In this document: one piece after another, positions 23,429-34,815 of the stretch | How positions within the stretch are numbered: position 1 is the first letter of the stretch | How the letters are laid out: each line of letters begins with the position of its first letter | From: Cladorrhinum sp. PSN259 | Taxonomy: Eukaryota; Ascomycota; Sordariomycetes; Sordariales; Podosporaceae | Length of the DNA stretch: 64,000 nucleotides | Assembly (NCBI GenBank): GCA_033725935.1 | Contig: MU867061.1 | Location: forward strand, 744,001 to 808,000 | Reading direction: 5' to 3' | The notes under the pieces: model-generated | Seen by the model: the letters and a program-made list of their open reading frames with translations, nothing else | What the model was told of the DNA's origin: nothing | Databases searched by the model: none | Made by a program: the position numbers and the translations under genes

Positions 23429-26400
23429 ATGGACAGCAACAGTAGCAGAACCAGCAGCACCAGCCCAACTCCCTCGTCGTCCTCCACAACAGGCAGCACT
23501 GACAGACATCAAAATGCTGCAAAGTCGAGGAGTGCTCCGGCGGGCCTAATCGTCTTCAGTCCTGAGTTCCCCAGCGGCGACGTGCAAGACGTCCTGCGTA
23601 GGCTCCATCGACACTCGAAGCATCCCCGACATAGCCTCCTCGCGCGCTTCCTGCGCCAGTGTGTCACCGTATTGAGGCAGGAGGTGCAGGCCCTACCCAG
23701 GGACCAGCGGGAGTCTATCCCTCCCTTTGCAGATGTGGTGACGCTGGGATCGCGGTGGGAGACACTTCGGTGCGGGCCCGTCGGCGGCGCCTGGGAGGGT
23801 GCCATGGTCTGCCTGTATCAACTAGCAGTGCTGATCGGGTACGTCCATTCTTTACTTCAGATTAGGTCTTGAACCATGAGCTAATGCGTGAGCAGCCACT
23901 ACGAAGCGACCGACCAGCAGTACCCCAACCACGACTTTGCGCCACCCTGTCTGGCAGGCATTAGCATCGGTCTGTTCTCAGCGGCAGCAGTCGCCGTCTC
24001 CCCAACTCTCGTGGACCTCGTCTCGCGAGGCGCCGAAGGCGTTCGGATGGCCTTTATCTTTTGCCGACACGTAGGCCGCGTCTCCCAACTGCTCGAAACC
24101 ACCACTCGCCCTTCAAAGGACGGTGACACAACCAGCAGCCCCAGCTGGGCATCAGTCATCACGGGGCTGACGGCCGATGTTGTTCAAGCGGAGCTAGATC
24201 TCTTCAACGGCCAGCAAGAAGACCAAGACGGCATGGCAACGGCCCTGACGCGCGTCAGTATCAGCCACGTAGACAACACATCAGTGGGCGTCACCGGTCC
24301 TCCGGCCCGCCTGGCTGAGCTCTTCCGGACATCTAAAACCCTGGGAGCCTCGCGACACGCCTCACTGCCCATCTCAGGCGGTCTCTGTCATGTCCCCAAC
24401 GTCTACAATGAAGACGACGTTCAAGCCATACTCCAAGCGGCTCGCGTGTGGGACTCGGCGAGATGGGGCACCCGTCCTGTCCAGCAGCCACTGCTGTCCC
24501 CTCACAGCGGAACCCCATTTGAGGCTGTCGATGCCGCCGGGATGATCGAGGCCATTTGCGCCGAGGCACTTACCAAGCCTTTGTTCTTTGATAAAATTGC
24601 CGAGGGCGCAGTAGCGCAGATGCAGCCTGAGATCTCGGGTAGCGTTTTGAGTATATTCCATTACCGTACGTCGATCATTTCAGATGGTATTGTGTCGACC
24701 GTCGCGGAGCAGCTGTCCTCATCTCCGTCTCACAATGATGTGGTTGTACAGGCCCAGGACATTGTAGACTGGGTTTATGCCGTTGAGGATGAAGCGGCGG
24801 CCGATGGACACAACTTGGGCAACCCCGGCTTGCCGCAGGACTCGAAGCTGGCTGTGGTTGGTATGGCGTGTCGCATGCCTGGTGATGCTGACACGCCAGA
24901 GAAATTCTGGGAGCTGCTGGTGCAGGGCCGCAGTACGGTTTCTGAGGTGCCCTCGGACCGGTTCGATCTTGACGCGCACTTTGACCCGAACATGGAAAGG
25001 GAGAATACGGTTGGCACGCGGTTTGGTAACTTTGTGTCTAACCCGGGATTTTTTGACGCTGGATTCTTTAACATGTCGCCAAGAGAGGTATGTGGCAGCC
25101 CCTATTTTTTTCGAGTGCGCTAAAGACGCTGACACAAGGTAAAACAACAGGCCCAGCAAACGGACCCAATGCAGCGGTTGGCGCTGGTGACGGCATATGA
25201 GGCGCTGGAGATGGCAGGCTTCGTACCCGGGCGCACGCCTTCGTCCCATGCCTCGCGTGTCGGCACATATTACGGCCAGGCCAGCGACGACTACCGTGAG
25301 GTAAACGCCAGCCAGAAGATCGGCACCTACGGCATCCCTGGTACCGAGCGGGCGTTTGGCAACGGCCGCATCAACTACTTCTTTAACTTCCACGGCCCAA
25401 GCTTCAATGTCGATACAGCCTGCTCGAGTGGTCTAGCTGCGGTCCAAGCTGCCTGCTCGGCGCTGTGGGCTGGCGAAGCTGATACTGTGGTGGCTGGAGG
25501 TTTGAACATCATCACGAGCCCGGATATCTACTGCATGTTGGGCAAAGGCCACTTCCTATCCCCAACGGGTCAGTGTAAAGTCTGGGATGCTGGAGCGGAT
25601 GGCTACTGTCGAGGCGACGGCGTGGGCTCCGTGGTGATTAAGCGGCTCGAGGATGCGTTGGCGGATAACGATGTGGTGCTTGGTACTATCCTTGCCGGCG
25701 CAACCAACCACTCATCAGAGAGCGTATCCATTACACAGCCACATGCTGGCATCCAAAAGGACAACTACCGGCGTGTGATGGACCGGGCGGGCGTCAGCCC
25801 CACTGATGTCAGCTACGTCGAGCTCCACGGTACAGGCACGCAGGTGGGCGATGCCGTAGAGTCCGAGTCGGTGCTGAACTTCTTTGCGCCTGTAGGACAG
25901 CGCCGTGGTGGACCTGGGCAGAGATTGGGGCTCGGGGGAGTCAAATCCAACATTGGCCACGGAGAGGCAGCTGCCGGCATCGCTTCGCTGATCAAAGTGC
26001 TCCTCATGTACCGCCACGGCATGATACCCAGGCACATTGGCATCAAGACCACGATAAATCCGGTCGTGGCGCGCCACCTCGCTGGGCGAAATGCTGGAAT
26101 CATTTCCGAGAACACCCCATGGGTGGGTGGTGAAGGCAAACGTTATTCTATCGTCAACAGCTTCGGCGCCCACGGAGGCAATACGACCCTCTTGCTTGAA
26201 GATGCGCCGCCTGTAGCATCGATTGATGACGACGACACCGATGATGGTTGCCACGAGGTCGTTTGCATCTCGGCCAAGAGCAAAGCCTCACTTCGCGGCA
26301 ACGTCGCTGCTCTGCTTGGTTATTTGGATGCGAACCCAAATACCCGGTTGAAGGACGTGGCTTACACAACAAGCGCGAGGCGCATACACCACCATATCCG

Positions 26401-29173
26401 CATTGCTGAAGCTGTTCCGAACGTTGCACGGCTGCAGGTGGCGCTGCGCGCTATCGCCGCTGACGACGCAGCCCTGGACACGCACGCTTTCCATGTTACG
26501 AAACAGAAGAAAAAGGTCGTCTTCTCATTCTCGGGTCAGGGCTGCTTCTACCGCGGTGCTGCTGCCGCACTATGTGAGCGAGCCCCCGACTTTGCAGAGT
26601 TGGTTATCGAGCTGGATCGCATCGTCGTCCAACTTGGCTTCCCCTCAGTGCGCGCTGCTGTAATCGACATCAGTAATGTCGAGAGTAACGACAGCCCCCT
26701 TGTCACCCAGCTCGCGATGGTGGTCCTGCAGATTGCTCTGGCGCGGTACTGGGCCCTGATTGGCATCATTCCGGATGCAGTGGTCGGTCATAGCTTAGGA
26801 GAGTATGCGGCGCTGTGCATGGCAGGTGTGCTGTCTGTCGCAGATGCCCTGTTCCTCGTTGGTCGTCGCGCTGAGCTTATGGCAGCTGGTTGTGGTAAAA
26901 CAGGAAGCTACGCGATGTTGTCGGTACGGGGCGCGTCGGCTGACCGATTCGCCGTATTGTGCCCTGCTGAAGAGTTTGGCTACGAGGTGTCCTGCCTCAA
27001 CGGTCGCGCCGATGTCGTCGTCAGTGGGCCCCGGGCTGCCCTGGATATCCTGCGCAACGCCCTACAAGAAAAAGCCCCCGAGCTAAAATGCGTCCTCCTC
27101 GACGTGCCCTACGCATTCCATTCCGCCCAGCTCGATCCCATCCTCTCCGACTTTGAAAACGCAGCCCGTCAACGGGTTACCTTCAAAACCCCCCAGATTC
27201 CCATCATCTCACCCCTCCTGGGCGAGTGTGTATCGGTTTCTGACGCCGAGGCGCAACCTCGGGTTTTCAACGAAACCTACCTGCGGCGTGCTACCCGTGA
27301 GTGTGTTGACTTTGTATCTGCAGTTAGCGCCGCCGCCACCGCGGGCCTGGCCGACGACACCTCGCTGTGGCTCGACATCGGACCGCACCCCGTTTCTTCC
27401 ACGTTTGTCCGAAATTGCCTCGATAAGGACGCACCGGCCGTTACTGCCTTACCTTCGCTCCGCAAAGCTGACGATGCCCTCGCCGCCTGGAGCAGCACTT
27501 TGGCTGCGCTGCACCGCCTGGGGCTCCCCGTAGCATGGGACGAGTACTTTTCACGGAGAGGAGGCGACAAGGCGCGACAACACCGCTTGCTGCATCTGGA
27601 AACATACCGCTGGAACAACAAGAACTACTGGATTCCATACGATAGCACCTGGACCCTCGACAAGGCCGATCCTGCGGGAATGCAGAAGAAAAAGACGAAC
27701 AAGTTATCCCCCGATGAGGTTCAATTCTTTACCTCTTCCGTCCAGCGGGTTTCTTTTGAAGACGTCAAGGAGAAGACCGCACGCTTGACGGCAGTTTCCA
27801 ACCTGTGGCACCCTGATCTGCTTGGGGCGGCTGCCGGACACAAGATCCATGGGAGGAGCGTTTTGACAGCTAGTATCTGGGCCGACATCTGCCTGACTGT
27901 TGGCGAGCATGCGTACAAGCGACTGCTTCCAAACACTGACAAAGTGTTTATGGATGTCAGAGACATGCAGGTCGTCGAGGCGCAGCTGATCAACGACGAC
28001 GACCCCTCGCCAAACCAGTTTATCAGCATCGAGGCTGACCTGAATCTTGACCTCGGTCGAACCCAGGTCAGCTTGTGGGCAGCCAACGCTGACGGGTCCC
28101 CCAAGGGAGACCGTCCGTTTGCGACAGCCACGGTTTGGTATTACCCGGATGCGCAACAATGGCGGACCGAGTGGCAGACGGCATCGCACCTCGTGGGCTC
28201 GCGTATCGACACCCTGTGGAACTCGACCTCGGAGGGCAAGGCGAGCGCGTTGTCGCGCCAGGCAACATACCAGTTGTTCGCCAATGTGGTAGACTATGAC
28301 GTGCGCTACCAGGGCATGCGGCGAGCAGCGGTCGACTCAGATGCCCTAGAAGCCGCCTCCGACATAGTCCTTGACGCGGACCGCCACGGCACTTGGCATA
28401 CACCGCCTCACTGGATCGACGGTACCTTCCAGCTTGCGGGGCTGGTCATGAACTCGTTTGGCGATGCCGCGGCGGGGAGCCCGGCACGCGACTTCTTTTT
28501 CATCACACCTGGCTGGCGCCGGCTGCGGCTCGCGGAGCCCCTGGAGGCGGGCGTTCGCTATCGCAACTACGTCCGCATGGTTCCCGTGGAAGGAGAGCCT
28601 GGTGCCTACTCAGGAGACATATACCTGCTGCGGGAGACGACTGTTGTGGGGCTGTGCGAGGGGATCAAGTTCAAGCGCGTGCCGAGAGCGCTGATGCCCG
28701 TCATGTTTGCCCGACGTGGTAGCAGCAGCGGAGGCAGCAAGACGAAGAAGCATGTCAGCAGCGTTCGTGCTATCCCTTCTGTCAAGCCAGCTGCTGCACC
28801 CGTCCAAGCCGCGCCCACCTCTAGCAGCACCAGTGCCGTAACTGAAGTAGAGCCCACTTTCATCACGCCTCGTTCCGAGCCTTCAAGTCTCGAGTCAACG
28901 GCCAGTGCTCAAGCAGGCACAAGTCCCACAGAAGCCGGACAACAGCATCCCCACGTGGCCGCCTCCATGCGGCTTATTGCTCAAGAGACGGGGTTGGACC
29001 TGGAGGATCTTCGTTCCGACACTCTCTTCGCTGACGTCGGTGTTGACTCGCTCATGTCACTTACGCTGGCCGATAAGCTCCAAGCTGAGCTGGGCGTCCC
29101 TGTCAAGGCGTCTCTGTTCCTCGAGTGCCCTGCAGTCGGGGATTTGGAGGCATGGTTAATGAAGCAGGCATGA
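23429..29173 (+). CDS. Non-reducing polyketide synthase, SAT-KS-AT-PT-ACP, no thioesterase (ACAS type)
   Basis: Three exons, 23429-23838, 23896-25087 and 25151-29173, 1874 residues; introns are 57 and 63 bp. Domains in order: SAT (about 45-400, nucleophile motif GISIG with Ser160 where Cys is common), KS (about 450-880, Cys625 in DTACSSG, His760, His804), AT (about 990-1310, Ser1082 in GHSLG), product template (about 1370-1720, His1431 in GHKIHG and Asp1624 in HWIDGTF), a Ser/Thr/Ala-rich linker and one ACP (about 1790-1874, Ser1834 in GVDSLMS). The protein ends after the ACP, so release must be in trans, matching the adjacent metallo-beta-lactamase gene. This is the layout of atrochrysone carboxylic acid synthases and relatives. 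It makes an aromatic polyketide from acetyl/malonyl-CoA in the cytosol; chain length and cyclisation mode cannot be read by eye. Confidence 0.95.
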
Positions 29174-31136
29174 AGTAAGATGGGTACCTACATACCTTGG
29201 ATACATGTAAATAGAATAAGGTGGCTTTCATTTGCTTTTTTTGTTTTCCAGTTTTCGTGTTTATATCTCCCAATAGACAAAGACTCGTGTCAGAGTGGAA
29301 ATAGTGGTTTCACGCAGTACTGGTTCATTCATTCTTTGGTTTTCCTTCGATCAAATGTTGCATTTTATTTCTTTATTTTCTTGTTCAATTAGGTAGTGAT
29401 TTCGGCAACTAGAATATTATCTAGCCACACTTGCATAGAGATGTACTATTTTATATTATCTTCTCAATGACCTGCGTTGTTTTGGGGATTTTTACTAGAT
29501 TGTATACATGTCATGAAAAACTAGATGAATAACTTCCAGGTACATGGATGAAATGTTGCCACAATGCAGTAATATAAGTAACTATAAGTTGATGACACCA
29601 GTCTCGTCTCCTTAAAATTGAAAATATGATAGAAAAGGTACTCTAATGCGCAAGTAGTTAAAGGAGTCAGGAGAAACAGCTTGCCTGCCTTGCAGTATTA
29701 TTGTCTTTGCCCACGGGACATGAGTTCAAGCCGCGTGTACAGAAAAATGAAGAGAGATAGACTATTAATTCTGCAAGTGAGAGTGATTAATTGGTACCAA
29801 TCTTCCGCCCCCCCCCCTTCGAGAACTGAAGCTAGTAAACCTCTCCTTCGTCCAGCAATCTTCCCTCCTAGTAATTTCCCCCTTGGTCCTCTACCCTACA
29901 CCATTAGGTCGTTGTTTTTTTCTTAATCTAAAACTCGTTATGTCCGACAAGTTCTCGTAAAAAGAACCACTTTACATTACTTGCTTTATCAATTGGTCTA
30001 CTACTGCCCCTTCACGAGGAGGCTGTTACATCATTTCAGTGAAATCTTGGCAAGCCGGGCCGGGTTTACGTTTCCAGATGTCTCCTTATGATTCGAGGCA
30101 AAATAAATATTAAAACGAGTGCAGTGCGGGAGCAAAGATTGGACAGGTAGGGAGAACCTAAATTTAACCAACTTACGGCAACCTTAACGAGTCTATGATT
30201 AGAACTATGATGATAAGAGCCTCAAACTGTCAACATCATGATGAGAAAGTGAAAGGGACAAAGACACAGTCATCACCTTATCGCACCATCAACAACATTT
30301 TCCATGAATAACTGCATCCCCACGGAAATACGGTTACCTATCTAACAAGGCATAAATTGGCGCTAGATCACTGGCACCGGCCAGGCCCAGGCTCATCTAC
30401 GCATGAAATAAATGACAAGAAGGAAGAAGGCGAATAAGGCTTCCAGTCCTTGGAGTGGGGTAAGACCAACTTGAGTAGGTAAACATGACCATGCAACCTA
30501 TGTAATCTAAATGTTATTAACCCGCTTACATTTAGATTCAACTAGACCAATATGGCTCACCGACTCCAAAGGCGGCTCTAGCTCGCCTACAAGGCAACGC
30601 CCACTAAAAGGCGGTTTAGCTCGCGGTACGTACAGTGTTGGTTGGTTCTCAACTGTTCGTCCAGTACATACTAGCAAACGGGGCAGAAATAGATCTAGAG
30701 AACGGGACCGAATTGCTCCGACAAGGGCGTAAGCAATCTAATTGCAAGCTGAAGAGCTAATACAAAGCGCAATCTATAATAGATCGCCGAAGTGCTTTAG
30801 TGCTAGCCATTGTCGCACAAGTCAATATCCTGTATCACTGATATAGAATATTGGGCAACTGCCCTGAAAGAACCGATAAATAACACAGCAAGGCTTTGGG
30901 TTTACAAGGAGCCAAAAGAATGCATTCTCAAAGATAAATAGAGCCTTTCCTACCTATCCTCAGCGTCAACTGTCCTCTTCTCATTTCCATCATCCTCACT
31001 CAAAGGACCTTTCTCTCATACAAGACTCGATCACCAGACCAATTCAAAACAAGTACGGCCTAAATGACGATTCCAATGTTTAACAATGCTGACACATACT
31101 CGCTGCTAAACCAGTACCCAAAAACTCCCAATCAAG
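29174..31136. other. Long AT-rich spacer 3' of the PKS
   Basis: About 2 kb marking the right side of the polyketide cluster. No gene is supported. The part at about 30510-30800 has a different, less AT-rich composition and could be a decayed repeat, but no element is identified. Confidence 0.45.
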
Positions 31137-31532
31137 ATGCTCTTCCCCCGGGCCATCTCCCTCACCCTCCTTTCCATCCTCACTAACCTAGCGCTCGCCG
31201 CTCCGGGCCCAACTGCCGAAAATGAAGCCCCTACACTTGCCCACCCCATTCCCTTCGTCGACGCCTCCTCTGCCTTGATCGACGATGCCGATGCAAGCAG
31301 TGGTAATCTGACGAAGCGCGCATGCGACTACAACGGGTGCAAATGCAACAGCCGCGGCAGGCAGCTGACCGTCTGCGGCAACTGCGTCTGGGACGACACC
31401 GAGGCGTTTGTCGTGACCAAGAAGCGCAAGCTGACTCATATATTCGAGTGCTCCAAGAGCGGTGACTGTTGCAGCTACGGGTATGCCAAGGACTGCGGGG
31501 GCTCTTCGGCGAGGTGCAAGATTAATAGCTGA
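31137..31532 (+). CDS. Secreted cysteine-rich peptide precursor with Kex2 site (effector candidate)
   Basis: Intronless, 131 residues. There is a signal peptide (about residues 1-21, ending LALA), an acidic pro-region (22-61) and a dibasic LTKR site at 58-61 suited to Kex2 processing. The predicted mature part is about 70 residues with ten Cys (63, 68, 70, 80, 83, 105, 111, 112, 120, 127), enough for five disulfides, and a basic KKRK stretch in the middle. The prepro-peptide layout matches small secreted fungal proteins that act as effectors or antimicrobial peptides. I do not recognise a named family. All Cys fall after the Kex2 site, which supports the processing model. It lies 2 kb from the PKS, with no evidence that it is co-regulated. 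Confidence 0.75.
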   Translation: MLFPRAISLTLLSILTNLALAAPGPTAENEAPTLAHPIPFVDASSALIDDADASSGNLTKRACDYNGCKCNSRGRQLTVCGNCVWDDTEAFVVTKKRKLTHIFECSKSGDCCSYGYAKDCGGSSARCKINS

Positions 31533-32205
31533 GTCAAGTTACTGGTCTAGGAAGGGTATTTGGAGGACTTTGAAGCTGTAAGTGGGTAAGGGTTGTTTGG
31601 GGGAATATCTCTTTTTTTTTTTGGTTCAGGAAATGGTTTTTTGTTTGGGGTTAGTTCAGATTGAATTCGGCTGGGACTTACATGTACATAGTAGTATTGA
31701 TTCAAATCGCTTCCGTTACAGATGTTTCAGAAAGAGGTCGCCCTGTGCAGATCCTGACGTACCTACCTGGTCAAAATATGACAGAAACTGATGCGTCCTT
31801 TCCACAAATGGCGACCATCAATCCTTATCTTCCTCTGATCAAGACGGCACGGATGCATGTGTTGGCCGGCATTTGATAGGTTTTCGGAAAGCACTATTAA
31901 GTTCTAGCGCAGCCACACCGCAGATCTATTGCTCGCCAGAGGTCCCCAAGCCTATAACTTTTCCGCCTGAAGGCCATTTGCCTTCCAAAATATACAAGGT
32001 GCGGATCTAGACCAAGGAAACAACCAAAACAACAAACGCTTGGCGTCGTAGGGGGCGTCAATATGCAGATGCATGTCTCAACAATCGTGATCACTGAGGC
32101 TGCCCACCCTCTCAATTCTGTCGCTTAAAGCTATGCACATCCGTCAAGTGTCATGTTCCTTTTTTTGATCTTTTTTTTAACCGTTACTATTGATAGTTCA
32201 ACAAG
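31533..32205. other. Intergenic spacer
   Basis: No gene or repeat is recognised between the cysteine-rich peptide gene and the membrane-anchored unknown. Confidence 0.5.
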
Positions 32206-33351
32206 ATGCTCGAGGGCAGCTCCATCGCAGCCATCTTGACGGGCATTCTCGCTCTGTTCGGGGCCCTCGCTACTGCCTCCATGTCAGGATGGAACGACCG
32301 ACGAATCGAGTCTCGCAAGAACCGAAAGGCACTCGCTCGATATTCGGTTCCCCTTCTCGTCGCGTTTTGGGATCTGGCCAACTGGCTGTACGACATACTC
32401 GAGGATGACTACTACAGCCCCGGCCGATGCGCCGCGTACGGCGATGGCTGGAGCAACGATTTCACATCCTACCTGTTCGGCCAGTACTTTGCTGGCGTCC
32501 ACATAATCCGCGAGATGACACAATTCTTCGCTTACATACATGGCGGCCGGGCCGAACAGCTCAAGCGGCTTCTCTGGAAGATCCAGGACGAGTTCATCTC
32601 CATGTACTATGACGGACGAGAAAACCTGGAACTGCGCTGGTTCGAAGGTGACATCCTCGCCGTGCAGGAGCTCATGACAACGGCAGACAGCTTGGACGGT
32701 GAGGGAAACAAAAAGGGACTGCAGACCATGGGCTGGCTAGACTTTCGCCGCAACTATCCGGTGAAAAAGGCAGAAGACAAAGAGAGCAAGTCAATGGAGC
32801 TCCAGAAGATCTTTTTTAGATATGAGAAAGGTTTTCAGAGGATTGTCTACCGCCGATTCAAGTACCTCTACCAGACCAAATGGCTCAACAGTGCCAACCC
32901 TCAGGGACCAGAGAGGATGAAGGAGGGCCTTCTGCAAGAAGTATATTCCAAGAGACTCGATATCGACGAAGAGGAGAAACAAATCGAGGCGGAGCGGCAA
33001 GGCAATCCAGATATTGTCGTTGTGATACCAGATCATCGCGTCCGACGTCTCCAGCACCTTCTCAGCGACCTTGTTCGACTGCTGGACGAGGAGTCTCGAA
33101 TGAAGTTCAATCGTCCCGTGCGGAGATGCAAGATGGTGGTTGACAAGAGAGTGCTAGCCCCGAATACCAGTAAGGAATTTGAGTACAAAATCCCTTGCGA
33201 TTGTTATGACCGCAAACTTTGCAATCCGGAACAAAAGGACTTTGAGCATCGCGACTTGACTATCAAAAGTGGCCTCATGAGGAAGGGGACTCTGAAATTT
33301 TCTAGATCCAAATCCCCACCGCCACAAACAGACAACGGCGATCAGTGTTAG
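32206..33351 (+). CDS. Membrane-anchored protein of unknown function
   Basis: Intronless, 381 residues. One hydrophobic segment at the N-terminus (about residues 6-26, IAAILTGILALFGALATAS) is followed by a basic stretch (DRRIESRKNRK), which suggests a signal anchor. The rest is a soluble, helix-rich region with acidic and basic charges, a Lys-rich middle and a low-complexity end (SRSKSPPPQTDNGD). A small Cys group, CDCYDRKLC at about residues 339-347, could form a disulfide or metal site. I do not recognise the family; similar fungal conserved hypotheticals begin with the same short TM plus long helical body. It has an ordinary coding pattern, so it is probably a real gene. Confidence 0.65.
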   Translation: MLEGSSIAAILTGILALFGALATASMSGWNDRRIESRKNRKALARYSVPLLVAFWDLANWLYDILEDDYYSPGRCAAYGDGWSNDFTSYLFGQYFAGVHIIREMTQFFAYIHGGRAEQLKRLLWKIQDEFISMYYDGRENLELRWFEGDILAVQELMTTADSLDGEGNKKGLQTMGWLDFRRNYPVKKAEDKESKSMELQKIFFRYEKGFQRIVYRRFKYLYQTKWLNSANPQGPERMKEGLLQEVYSKRLDIDEEEKQIEAERQGNPDIVVVIPDHRVRRLQHLLSDLVRLLDEESRMKFNRPVRRCKMVVDKRVLAPNTSKEFEYKIPCDCYDRKLCNPEQKDFEHRDLTIKSGLMRKGTLKFSRSKSPPPQTDNGDQC

Positions 33352-34815
33352 AAGAGGACGACTTGGATTGGCTATGTTATGGTGCAAAGACACAACTGCC
33401 ACAATATTAGTACCGACATGTGCATGGGCAGCGCGAGCATTGAAGATGGTGGCCAGTGATTACGCGTGGGTTGTCACTAGCGACTGGTAGATAAAACGAT
33501 TAGTTACATTTAGCCATTGATTGCTGAACAATTTAATCAGAATCAAAGGATGCAAACCAGAATATAGAAGCTGTTAAAGACTCATGACACAGAACAAGGG
33601 AATACTGGGTTTAGAATCAAGTTGTGTCAACATCTTGCTAGAGATCGCGAAACGAGTGATAAAATATTTTGCATGATTGCTTATATTGGGAAAACTGATG
33701 TAAAAATTACTTACTACGGTCACTTTTTCTCGGAGAAGGTCTAATGTTTTTGAAATGAACAGTAACTTCAACTGGTACAGTAATTGCCCATGCAAACATG
33801 AATTAGGGGTTTGTTTATTTGCATACATGTACCTAATGTTGAAAAGAACAAACTGGTTCTGTTAAATATCCACGCAAAATTTATGCAAGAATTGAAAGAA
33901 ACACTGTGTCGGAATAATTGATGGATAACATAAATACACTGCATGCATGTCTCACTGGAAATATCGTGGGGCTGAGAAGTTGGAGAGATTCCTCGGAGAT
34001 CCGAACCAGCCATGGGACATTTCTCCGGGCTCTGTCGGGCCGTTCCGTCCAATATTTGCCCTCATATTTTGAAACAATTCTCTTTTCGCAAATATCGCTT
34101 TCCTTCTCGCTCTCTTTTTTTTTCCTTTCTTTTTTTTGGTTTGCCGTCGCTAGGTCGTACATGTTATGCATCATCAAGCCATCAGACTCCGCCATTGGCC
34201 AATCCTCATGTAGTGTTACGCTTACGGTTAGAATCTCCTGACCACACCTCAGCTGAAGGAGGGGTCCAGCCAGCCACAGATTGGGCGCCGAAAGCGACAG
34301 ATCAGTATTACTTCGGTCTAGACCTCGCAAAAGTGAGGAGATGTTGGGAAAAGAGATACTCGGAACCAATGGTGGATTTCTGATCATCTATGTAGGCGAC
34401 TGGATTTGGCAGTGCTACATATCTGCCGCTGCTGCAGGTGGCTTAGATGGTTGACTCGGAGCCAACCCACTTGGTGTGCGAGGTGTGGTCGCACCCAGGT
34501 GGGGTTCAAGTTACGCATACAGCGCGCCTTATCCCTCAATATTGAGGGCCCATGTCTTAGTTGATGGTGGCTTTACATCACTTCGAGGACGATAAAAAGG
34601 CCCCCAATGCAATATTGCGGCGATCGCGCCTTGTAGCCAATGGGGTTGACAAGACCTTTCCCCCCGGTCACAGCGTATGATCCCGCATCCTTGAGTGTAT
34701 GAGGAGGTATAAGTAGATGTTTCGTTGACATGATCTGGGGAACACTCCCCTCCTCCTCTTTACCTCAGGCTGTCCCAGAACACCACTCGGGCACGTTTAT
34801 CTGCAACTGCCCATC
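33352..34815. other. Intergenic region upstream of the Ppo-like gene
   Basis: About 1.5 kb with no supported gene. T-rich runs lie at 34110-34140. A TATAAG box at about 34709 is placed about 100 bases before the downstream ATG and may be its promoter element. Confidence 0.5.

Noticed and set aside
34430..34520. tRNA-like A-box (TGGCTTAGATGG) and B-box-like GGGTTCAAGTT sequences upstream of the Ppo gene.
   Set aside because: The expected acceptor and T stems do not pair, so no tRNA fold can be drawn.
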